This document shows, piece after piece, positions 23,501-32,694 of a DNA stretch of 64,000 nucleotides (positions within the stretch are counted from its first letter, which is position 1; each line of letters starts with the position of its first letter). The position numbers and the translations under genes are program-made. The notes under the pieces were generated by a model. That model saw only the letters and a program-made list of their open reading frames with translations, made no database searches and was not told where the DNA came from. Location of the stretch: the NCBI RefSeq assembly GCF_905475395.1, contig NC_058339.1, positions 87,058,520 to 87,122,519 of the forward strand, written 5' to 3'. This DNA comes from Chrysoperla carnea. Taxonomy: Eukaryota > Arthropoda > Insecta > Neuroptera > Chrysopidae.

Positions 23501-26500
23501 GGAATTTGATGAAACTCAGTTTATAAGGTAATTTTGACCCAAGAAATTCAAAAATCGAGTTTATTTGGCGATTGGCCGAGAAATTTTCGAAAAAAACGAT
23601 ATTTCGGATCGATTTTCGGTATTATCTCGAGAATTATTCGCCCAATCGTTAAATGAAGCCGATTTTTGTATTTTTTGGGTCAAAATTACCTTATATACAG
23701 AGTTTTATCGAAATTGGAAACGATAAATTTATATCGATTTTTTGCAATTTTTTCAAGGGGTACCCCTTAGAAAAATTCGAAAAAATCGTAAAAAATTATT
23801 TGTTTCGGAATTTGATGAAACTCAGTTTATAAGGTAATTTTGACCCAAGAAATTCAAAAATCGAGTTTATTTGGCGATTGGTCGAGAAATTTTCGAAAAA
23901 AAACGATATTTCGGATCGATTTTCGGTATTATCTCGAGAATTATTCGCCCAATCGTTAAATGAAGCCGATTTTTGTATTTTTTGGGTCAAAATTACCTTA
24001 TATACAGAGTTTTATCGAAATTGGAAACGATAAATTTATATCGATTTTTTGCAATTTTTTCAAGGGGTACCCCTTAGAAAAATTCGAAAAAATCGTAAAA
24101 AATTATTTGTTTCGGAATTTGATGAAACTCAGTTTATAAGGTAATTTTGACCCAAGAAATTCAAAAATCGAGTTTATTTGGCGATTGGTCGAGAAATTTT
24201 CGAAAAAAACGATATTTCGGATCGATTTTCGGTATTATCTCGAGAATTATTCGCCCAATCGTTAAATGAAACCGATTTTTGTATTTTTTGGGTCAAAATT
24301 ACCTTATATACAGAGTTTTATCGAAATGGGAGACGATAAATTTGTATCGATTTTTTGCAATTTTTTCAAGGGGTACCCCTCAGAAAAATTCGAAAGAATC
24401 GTAAAAAATTATTTGTTTCGGAATTTGATGAAACTCAGTTTATAAGGTAATTTTGACCCAAGAAATTCAAAAATCGAGTTTATTTGGCGATTGGCCGAGA
24501 AATTTTCGAAAAAAACGATATTTCGGATCGATTTTCGGTATTATCTCGAGAATTATTCGCCCAATCGTTAAATGAAACCGATTTTTGTATTTTTTGGGTC
24601 AAAATTACCTTATATACAGAGTTTTATCGAAATGGGAGACGATAAATTTGTATCGATTTTTTGCAATTTTTTCAAGGGGTACCCCTTAAATTTTCTAGAA
24701 ATTTATAAATTGTATTGAGCCGTAATTTGTGGAATTCCATAATGATTAATAATAAAAACACAATTTTTATTTGCATTAATACATAATAAAAAAGCGGAAT
24801 TAATGCAAATAAAAATTGTGTTTTTATTATTAAAAATTATATATCTTTTTTTCCTTTTAATTGTTTATAACTTGTTCAATTTTTTATGTGTTAAAAAATG
24901 CTTTCGGCACATTTTTCTAAACATAGCAGTATCTCTATTTTTCATCATTTTCAACTTGTCGAATAGACTATAGTAGTGATTATGTATTTAGAAAAAATTG
25001 TGTAGGTATTACTCCAGTGCAGATTCATTTATAACTTTTATATCTATTAATAATTTACATACTCATCTTTTAAGAATAAACATTATTAGGACCGGATTTA
25101 ACATTAGCGCCGTCCCTGGGCAAAGTGAAAAATGTCACCTCATTATCGAAATTTTACTTAAAATGAATAAAATTACGATGTACAATTTTTAAATAAAATG
25201 ACTCATTTATAGCAGAGAATTTAAGGAGGCTATCATGTGTACTAAGGATTATGATTACTCATAAATTGCAATATACTGTTTATATTTTCATAGAGACAAA
25301 CGTGTCTGACTTTTTGATTTGGAAAGTGATCAATTAAATTTTCACTATCTGAGCGTTGAAGTACAGCCGATTCTATGCACAGAATAGCTAAGCCATTTAG
25401 TTTATTCCTACTCATTGAGGATTGTAAGCAATTTGATTCCTCTTTTCAAACATGAAAGCGAACGTTCTGCCCTACAGTGTGTTATAGCTAATGTGAAAAT
25501 ATTCGATATGCTATTTATACGATCAGAAACTCAGTGTAAAGTTTGTTCGTTTGCACTAAATTTGGGTCGTGTTTTCGTGTTAGTTACTCGCTTATATCAG
25601 TCCATGTGCCAAATTAATATTGAGACCATGAGGTTGCAATTTTGAAAAATACTGTAGTTACGTTAAATTTGAAAAGTATGACCCAAAATTAGAGGAATTA
25701 CATACTTGTTTTTTTAAGTTAAGATAAAATTTGGGTGAGATAGAGCAAAATCAAATTTTTTCATTTTAATGACGTCATAAAGTATAAAAAATCAACTTAA
25801 TTAAAAATATTTTGGCCAAATTTTATACGATTTTAATGAAATTTTTGTGGAAACCAATTTTTTTGCTTTTTTCTCATTTTTTGTAATAGTTATTCCCTTT
25901 TACCAGTCCTTTTGCCAAATTCAGAAACTGTGATGTTGAAATATTGAAAACATTGCAGTCTCGTTAGATTTAACCAAAAATTTGAAAATTATTTCTCAAA
26001 CTTAGCGGAATTACATGCTTTAATATTTAGGCGTTTAATCCTTAAGCCTTAGTTTAACAAATTAATGGTACGGAATACTGAATAGAAAAATCAAAGAAAA
26101 TGATATTTATATGACGATAATTTAATTAACGAACATGTTTAGCATATTTTCAAGGGTAATTATTAGCAAGGAATCTGCATTTTTTTTACTAAAAACACAT
26201 AAAACTTGTTTTCAATAATTAATCACCTATACACCTACTTGGAAATATTCTATGTGGTCAGATTTCTTAATAATTTCCTGGAGAATTGGAGATATTTTAT
26301 TGGTTTGGGAAAAATATCAATTAATAAATTAATAATTATATAATTTTGAATATCTCTTTTATAGTCGTATTACAAAAGCAAATCTCGATAATTCGATTTT
26401 CACAGGGAAATATAAAAGAGTTAGAGAATCTTTCAAATCAGTAATCGATGTTAAATTTATTGCGACCTAGAAGATTTTGAGCTATGAAGGTTCTAGGACA

Positions 26501-29500
26501 TTGGACATTTATACATTTCAAGTTGGTTTCGAAAGTTCAACTTATACGGGCTTGTTCTCCACATCTTGCCTACTTGCAAAACTTTTCAACTGTGAACGTA
26601 ATGAAATCAATCCTTCGAGTTTTAAAGGTTTTCAAAGTCTAATCATGTGTTTTTTTTACCTGACTGAGTGTCGCAAAAGCAGTGGTATTGTGTTTATCAG
26701 CCTATATATGAATTTATGTTTGCTCCTTAGTGGCACACTAGCGACAAAACGCGGGGGTAGATTTTGATGATTCTGAGATAAATCGCTTTGTCTTAATCTT
26801 GCGAAGGTCACTAAACAGCAGTAATGGAAACTCAATATGGCGACCACAAGACGCCATATTGTGAAAAAGAAAAAAATGAAAATCCACGAACCATGTTAAG
26901 TGGGGTTAAAAATAATTAGTATGTTTATTAGCAAATCGTTAGAATTCATCTTCAATAAGTGCATGGATAGTGGTATTATTGCCTGATGCTTTGAAATGTG
27001 CAGAAATCATACCAATCTATAAAGCTGGTGATAAGCATAAAACTACTAACTATCGTCCAATTTCCCTAATTTCTAACATAGCCAAAATTTTTGAAAAAAT
27101 TATACATGTACGAATTTATAACTTTATAACGGACTGAAATGTTATTGCTGATAATCAATATGGATTTTTAAAGAATAAAGGCACCAAGGATGCTGTTGAA
27201 GCCATCACTGATTTTATTTATACAAATCTAGACATAAACAAACCAACAGTAGTAGCTTTCTTGAATTTAGCGAAAGCTTTTGACACAGTAGATCACGTTT
27301 TTTTGTTGGATAAATTGTATTAATATGGAATCAGAGGTGTTGCTATTGACCTAATTCGTAATTATCTCACTAATAGGTATCAAGTAGTTAAACTTATGGG
27401 AGTAAAGAGCAAGTCACGTAAAGTTAAAATTGGCGTGCCACAAGACAAAATATTGGGACCGCTGCTTTTCTTTTTATACATGAATGATATTTTTAAAGAA
27501 CTTCCTGAAAATTGTTTTTCTGCCTATGCTGATGATACAAAAATAAAATGTTCGAGAAAAACCTGGGTTGAAGCTCAATTAAAAATGACTGAGCAAATAT
27601 ACTTTCCAGAAATATAATATAATAAAAATAAAAATTATTCATCAATTTTTTGTTTTGCGGACCATTTAGCGCCCTCCAACCCCATCCAACGGGTATATAA
27701 CATCTCAAAATGATGGATTGTATTAATTTTGCGATTTTATATACTGTTTGGTATCTGCCCATTTTCGTAGTTGTTGCTGCAACTTATAAACTGATTGTGA
27801 AGAAAGATTTATCTTAAGAATTTTTATTTCAGGGACATCTCATGGAGCGAATGGAGTCGTTTTACATTAAACAATTTAGAAGCAGTATCGAAAGAATTGA
27901 ATGGTGCCAGTCCTTTAAGAGCATATATTGATACTTTATTAACACAATGTGTGGAAGATTTACGTGAACAACGTGATGCTACAAACAATGCGTTTAAAAG
28001 ACGAATTGATGAAACTAAAGAAGCAAAAAATAAACTTGAATTACAACATGCTCAAGTAAGTATGTTAAACACATTTTATCATTCAAAATAAATCATATTT
28101 ATTTAATTACCGTTTATTTAATTACAATAATTTTTATGAATCACTTCTTAATCCGGAATAAGATAATTTTTACTGAAACTGAATAAGTTGATAATATAAG
28201 TGGAGCTGATGGAAGTTCGAAATTGTAATTACGGTAGTTGCTTGATGCCGAATTTGCCATATTACCCATAAAAATGTAAAACTAAACTTAATTCCATAAC
28301 AAAATTTTCAAGTGAAATTAGAATTGATAAAAAAACCAAGACGTTATAAGCATTCAAAGATTGTTGTCCCATCTCTTTTTAGCAAAAAGTTTCATATGTA
28401 ATCTCTATGGTGATACCGGTCAATGACATCACTAAGCTGTATCTCCCTCTTTGTTATAAGCATTCAAAGATTGTTGCCCATCTCCTTTTAACAAAAAGTT
28501 TTATATGTAATCTCTATATGGAGATACCGGTCAATGACATCACTAAACTAAATCATTCTCTTTGTTTAATTAGGAATTTTAATCGTTCATATGTTGCATA
28601 CTACTAAAGATTTTCAAAAATCGACTTCACTTTTCTGCCCATCCAGTGAGAATTCCTCACCTGAAGTGATAAAAATAATTTAGTAAAAACGCCTATTGGA
28701 TAACTAAAAAACCTAAGTCTTTTCGCCATCATATTTTATAAGCCTCCTTTGTTCTGAAATGGTATTCGAGGTAATAACCGAGGAGATTGAGATTTAATCT
28801 CTCGATTTGTTTTGTTAGAGAAATTGATGGTGGAAAGAACGAAAATAGATATCCAATTCCTTCTTATGTTTAATCACCTTCTTAGAGATAAAGAATAAAT
28901 AATAATGAAAGAGAAGCCCTAGTTAGATATTTACATATAAATTGGTTGATGGAGCTGCAATTTGATTACGTCCCGATTTAAACGACAGATGGCTATTGGA
29001 ACTAGCGGTTACTTTTAAGTTCAAAATTTGTACCAGATTCTATTTACCTCGTTCTTTGTAGGATTGTGTATCGCTTGCATTCTTATCGTAGGTTTAAGTG
29101 TCTGTAATACGAATAGAGCTTTCGCCGTTATTCAAGTCGGACTTAAAAACTGTCGAATATAATTATTATTAATTAAATTATATCTAATATTCTTATTTTA
29201 ATTACAATATTTTATCACGCCCAAAACGAAAAGTATATAAACAAATTAAATAACAGGGAAGTTGGATCTGTTGGCCATAATCGAAATTGGTATCAGAAGA
29301 AAGATAATTTAATTACAAAAATAATGGTATAGACTCGCTTGCAAAAAACTTTTATGAAAAAAAATTTTTTTTAAATCAATTAAAAATAGTCATGAATACT
29401 TTTCGATAGACAAACTACCAAACTGTCATAAAAATATGTCTCATCAGGTTACCAGATGAATGAAGTTCGATCTTATATCGCCTCCTGTACTGTTCTTCAA

Positions 29501-30387
29501 GAAACAGTAAATATCCTTGGAGGGAAATATATATGCTGCTCCCGTTTTAATATTTTGTTTTAACTTTTTTTTGCAGACCGTACGAAAAGCAAATGAAATG
29601 ATTAACAATATCAATAAATTAGAGACAGCGGTTATTGATATGGAAAACCATTTAGCTTTAGCACATACACGACTTGGTAATCGTGGTCAACGAAGTGGTG
29701 TTGAATTATGTCGTGATCATGCAGAAATTCAATTGGTTAATGAAATTAGTGAGATTGAAAGTAATGCTGATAAATTACGTCTTGCATTAGCAGAGGTAAT
29801 GTAGTACGATCCATTCGTTATGAATTGATATTAAAGTTGAATCATCCATGAAATTAAAATTGCATTATTTCAAATTTCTATGGCAAAATTTCAAAATATT
29901 GATGCTACCAACTAAATTTTGGTATAGGTGTTCATAAAATCACCTAATTAGTCCATTACCGACTGTCCATCTCTCTGTCTGCCTGTCTGCCTGTCCGTCT
30001 GTCACCACGATAACTCGAAAATGAACAGAAATAGATATTACGCTGAAATTTTAGGCATTTATAGGACGTAAAAAGTGAGATCGAGTTCCTAAATGAACAA
30101 CATAGGTGAATTGGGTGTTGTGTCCGTAGGACCAAACTTGTAAACCGTTAGAGATTGAACAAAAGATTCAATGAATATTTAATAGTGATTTTAAAATTAA
30201 AATAATCGGATTGGTTCTCTAATTCTAATTAATAACGATAAATTTTCAGGCTCAAGCTTCTTTACGTTATTTGATGCGTTGTCAAATTCAATTGGAAGAA
30301 GATATTAATGTTAAAATCACCGCATTGAAAATTGATGAAGTTGATTGTATGACTCTTCGTCAAGCTATGGATTATCATGCATATTGA
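20503..30387 (+). CDS. TEKT1: Tektin-1, ciliary/flagellar microtubule inner protein
   Basis: Tektins are coiled-coil filaments inside the doublet microtubules of cilia and flagella; in insects expression is expected in sperm and chordotonal neurons. Exons 20503-20663, 21352-21582, 21860-22132, 27833-28055, 29577-29795 and 30250-30387 join in phase to 414 aa, close to about 418 in vertebrate tektin-1. The N-terminus PPPPKFTLDEW matches the tektin-1 type. Long heptad-rich helices fill about 40-330. The signature nonapeptide reads RSGVELCRD (335-343) instead of RPNVELCRD. The tail has AQASLRYLMRCQIQLEEDI and a TALKIDEVDCM motif diagnostic of tektin-1. The chosen start is the first ATG of the exon; an in-frame ATG follows three codons later. 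A TTATTAG just upstream could be an acceptor from a 5' UTR exon. Intron 3 is 5.7 kb and repeat-filled. Confidence 0.95.
21670..21812 (+). pseudogene. Fragment of P450 exon 5 inserted in tektin intron 2
   Basis: About 140 bp aligns at roughly 90% with P450 exon 5 (about 17971-18110). It shares GGTGTGATGGTTGTTATGTA, the PERF-coding stretch and GCTTATGTACCG. It has a small insertion and a deletion that break the frame, and stops just before the haem-ligand codons. It carries no intron sequence and no poly-A, so retroposition and short DNA duplication are both possible. Confidence 0.9.
22886..24690 (+). mobile_element. HINE-like element carrying a 306-bp satellite array
   Basis: The head (AAACAAGAGAAAACAAACA, ATACCATGTATGGACAGTG, ACGGGTAAACAGTGATGTTT) runs to about 23150 and passes directly into the tandem array. 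No 3' palindrome is found after the array, so the copy is 3'-truncated or ends differently. It is a close sister of the copy at 35577. Confidence 0.65.
23155..24686 (+). repeat. 306-bp satellite, five units
   Basis: Unit starts at 23155, 23461, 23767, 24074 and 24380, ending at 24686; spacing is 306-307 bp. Units are nearly identical. Each later boundary carries the 10-bp palindrome GGGGTACCCC. Several internal stretches (AATTTTCGAAAAAAACGATA and others) recur in both polarities within a unit. The short minus-strand open frame found in units is not conserved as a gene. Confidence 0.95.
24746..24833. repeat. Long perfect hairpin, 35-bp arms
   Basis: Arms 24746-24780 and 24799-24833 are exact inverted copies around an 18-bp loop. 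The core CACAATTTTTATTTGCATTA is present in both. It lies just 3' of the satellite array and could be the end structure of a transposon or a small-RNA precursor. Function unknown. Confidence 0.9.
25415..26030 (-). repeat. Diverged relics of the 315-bp satellite, reversed
   Basis: On the minus strand it reads TTTGATTTTGCTCTAT, GTATGTAATTCCTCTAA and TTTGGGTCATACTTTTCAA with TGACGTCAT. These are the landmarks of the unit at 37407-40036. Two poorly matching units can be followed. Confidence 0.6.
26943..27617 (+). pseudogene. Dead non-LTR retrotransposon reverse transcriptase
   Basis: A single frame reads PIYKAGDKHKTTNYRPISLI, then AKAFDTVDH (motif A), GVPQDKILGPLLFFLYMNDI (motif B) and AYADDTKI (motif C). 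Two in-frame stops (27135 and 27321) kill it. The motif A region reads FLNLAKAFD where FLDL is usual, so a catalytic Asp is lost. GVPQG has become GVPQD. It is a jockey/CR1-type LINE, clade not resolved. Confidence 0.85.
28343..28562 (+). repeat. Two tandem copies of a 110-bp unit in tektin intron 4
   Basis: GTTATAAGCATTCAAAGATT starts at 28343 and again at 28453. Both copies contain GATACCGGTCAATGACATCA. The copies differ at a few bases and small indels. Confidence 0.85.
29918..30175 (-). mobile_element. Partial HINE-like element, reversed, in tektin intron 5
   Basis: On the minus strand it reads TCTAACGGTTTACAAG, TCATTTAGGAACTCGATC, then the CAGACGGACAGGCAGACAGG block and CTAATTAGGTGATTTTATGA. 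Both the head and the 3' palindrome are missing. Confidence 0.65.
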
Positions 30388-32490
30388 TTGTATTAATTTT
30401 CATGAATTAGTTGTTTATTTGGAAAAATAATTTAATCTAGAAATCGAAAATCGAATTGCACAAATTATTAAAATGATATTATAAATATCTGTTATACACA
30501 CAATTAAATTTTTTTTTTTTAAATGTAATATAATTTATAAAAGCATTGGAAAAATGGAAAAATATTTTTTTTTTTTGTGTTTTGTGTTTGCTTTTTGTTT
30601 TGTTTTGTTTTGTTTTTTTTTTTTTTTTTTGACTGAGAACTTAATGTTGTGGAGGCTCTGCAGAAAAACAACTTCAATAACTTAAAATTTTGAGAAATGG
30701 TTTTTAAACATGTTGAAGAAGTCAAAATTAAATTTTTTTAAAGATTGTTTGAGAATTACTTATGTATATTTTAGAAAATAAGTCACATGGGAAAGCCATT
30801 ATTTGCTATGAGTTTTAAAGATTAACATTGTTAAATTTTAGATTTAATTTTTTGTCCTCCTTACCGGCCCTATACAGGGAAGCATCAGACATCCTCCAAT
30901 TATGAAGGTGTTAGTTCAATCAACAGTATCCTGTCAAGAGCCCCACTGCTCTTCTTAATTGTGTTCTATTGATTTTATCTAGGAGCTCAGTTCAGCCAAG
31001 AATAGTTTTTATCCGAAAATCTTGAATATTTTAATTTTTTTGCAGCAATATTTTAGTATATTTTTTAGAAGCAATCAATAGTTTGCAGTTTTCGTTGCAC
31101 GAGCACGAATTTTTCTGAGTGTAGAAAATGTAAAGTTTTCAAGGACTTGAATTTGCATCTAAAGGCATCAAATTTTGGCAACGACCTAGGCACCCCATCC
31201 ATCTTTATCGAAACAGGAACTCAATAAAATCTGTCCCGTTGCCTGTAACCCATTCTTCCAACACAAATTTAGATTTTTTTTTATTCTTCTAACGTCAATC
31301 TGATTTATTATCTCATTCTCAGAGTGTTATGAATGGAAATTAATTTGCTATAAGTAACAATTTATACATCTGTTAAGTAACAGCCATAATTGATTTAGTA
31401 CACATGATTGATTTAGTACATATATATGATTGCAAAATAAATTTACATAAAGGGTGTTCTTTTTGCATAAACTTTTTACGTTTGGTGTAGTAGAAAATAA
31501 TAAGATGTTAAAACGTTAGATAGCACTATCCTTTTTTTTACACCGTGTGTAAAAAGTGTAAGCAAAAAGAACATCTAATAGATGAATTTATCGTGTTATT
31601 AATTATTCCAGGGTCGGTATTTAAAATCTACTTTCACATAATTATTTTGCACTTTCAGCTATTTTCAATAGTAGTTGTGCAAATTTTTATGTTTAGTTGA
31701 TGTAGATTATTTTCGTGCATATGAGTAACACGAAATATACGACACATTAGATAGCCTAAATCTAAAATTTACGGCTTTATGGATATAAGATTGACACTTT
31801 TCCATAATTCTTAAATGAGTTCTATGTAACTATACCTCGTAATTTATAAATTGGCATACGCTGAAAATGAAAATGTTAACAAATGGCATCATTTTAACTG
31901 GGTCCGAATTAGTCTAAAGCCAAGTTTTCATTAAAATGGGGTTCTAACTTTTTTAAGCGAATTTTTATGATTTTCTCACAATTGGTTTTGGAAGAAATGA
32001 GTAAAGATAGATCTTCAAATTAATCTAAAATAAAGTTTTTCTGAAAATTGGTTTCAAAAAACGCTTATCCATTTTTTTACGATTTGCTTAAAGGACAAAT
32101 TAGAAAAAAGTGAAAAATGATTTTCAAGATATGAGATTAGAAATTTTTAAGATTTTGATTTCGGGTAGGTATTGATTTTACGCTTTTAGGGCTTTACGTA
32201 GGTATTATACATTTTTATATGTTTTAATTCATTTTCGTACAAGAGATGATGAAATTGCTTTTCACGGTAAGTTTTCTTTCGTTTTATTATTCTATAATCC
32301 CGTATGCAGCACCAAAAAGATGAAGAATGACATTATTTCATAAACATTAAATGCTTATTACTTATTGTTGTTGTTTACATTTAATCATGCACACGATATT
32401 TACATCATGGTCTATTCGACTAATTTTGATATATAATATGTTACACATTCGTATACTAAATATTGACAAATATCTTGTCTAGTAATCTTA
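30388..32490. other. Intergenic sequence after tektin
   Basis: AT-rich, with poly-T runs at 30563-30576 and 30616-30630. An inverted-repeat element at 31454-31575 is listed separately. No gene seen on either strand. Confidence 0.45.
31454..31575. mobile_element. Small inverted-repeat (MITE-like) element
   Basis: Arms 31454-31479 and 31549-31575 are inverted copies matching at most positions (GTTCTTTTTGC...ACTTTTTAC). About 120 bp in total, no coding content. Confidence 0.65.
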
Positions 32491-32694
32491 ATTAAAAAGA
32501 ATTGAAAAAAATACACTCGAACCAGGACTCGAACCCGGACTTCTTTGATTCATGTCAAGCGCCCTACCAGAGTTGAAAAAATTGCATTCGTGTCTTGAAC
32601 TCGAATAGCCTAATTGTTAGGGCGCTTGACATGAATCCAAGAAGTCCGGGTTCAAGTCCTGGTTCGAGTATTTTTTTTCAATTCTCTTTAATTA
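32491..32694. repeat. Inverted repeat of about 80-bp arms, each containing tRNA-like sequence
   Basis: Left arm about 32491-32570 and right arm about 32612-32694 are inverted copies. Both contain GGCGCTTGACATGAAT and a polymerase III B box (GGGTTCAAGTCC or GGGTTCGAGTCC). The spacer of about 40 bp completes the tRNA-like fold of the right copy. Confidence 0.85.
32599..32669 (+). tRNA. tRNA-like cloverleaf, probably a tRNA pseudogene or SINE head
   Basis: Acceptor stem ACTCGAA/TTCGAGT pairs at all 7 positions. U8-A9 is present. The D arm is GCCT/GGGC with an 8-base loop, and the T arm CCGGG/CCTGG has loop TTCAAGT. A and B boxes are good. The anticodon stem CTTGA/CCAAG has one mismatch, and the loop CATGAAT has A instead of T at position 33, which a working tRNA needs. 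Total 71 nt. The reversed copy next to it lacks the 5' acceptor strand. A functional tRNA is unlikely. Confidence 0.4.

Larger units (their letters stand above)
22133..27832. other. Tektin intron 3, 5.7 kb of repeats
   Basis: Contents in order: unique AT-rich DNA (22133-22885), a HINE-like head with a 306-bp satellite (22886-24690), a 35-bp-arm hairpin (24746-24833), diverged satellite relics (about 25415-26030), AT-rich sequence with a small hairpin at 26833-26861, and a dead LINE RT (26943-27617). All neighbouring tektin introns are shorter. Confidence 0.7.

Noticed and set aside
23796-23990. Small open frame recurring in the 306-bp satellite units (also 36183-36377)
   Set aside because: Its recurrence follows from unit identity. 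Other units break the frame, and there is no conserved protein family.
26477-26767. Plus-strand 96-residue open frame in tektin intron 3
   Set aside because: No motif, no splice context, and surrounded by transposon debris.
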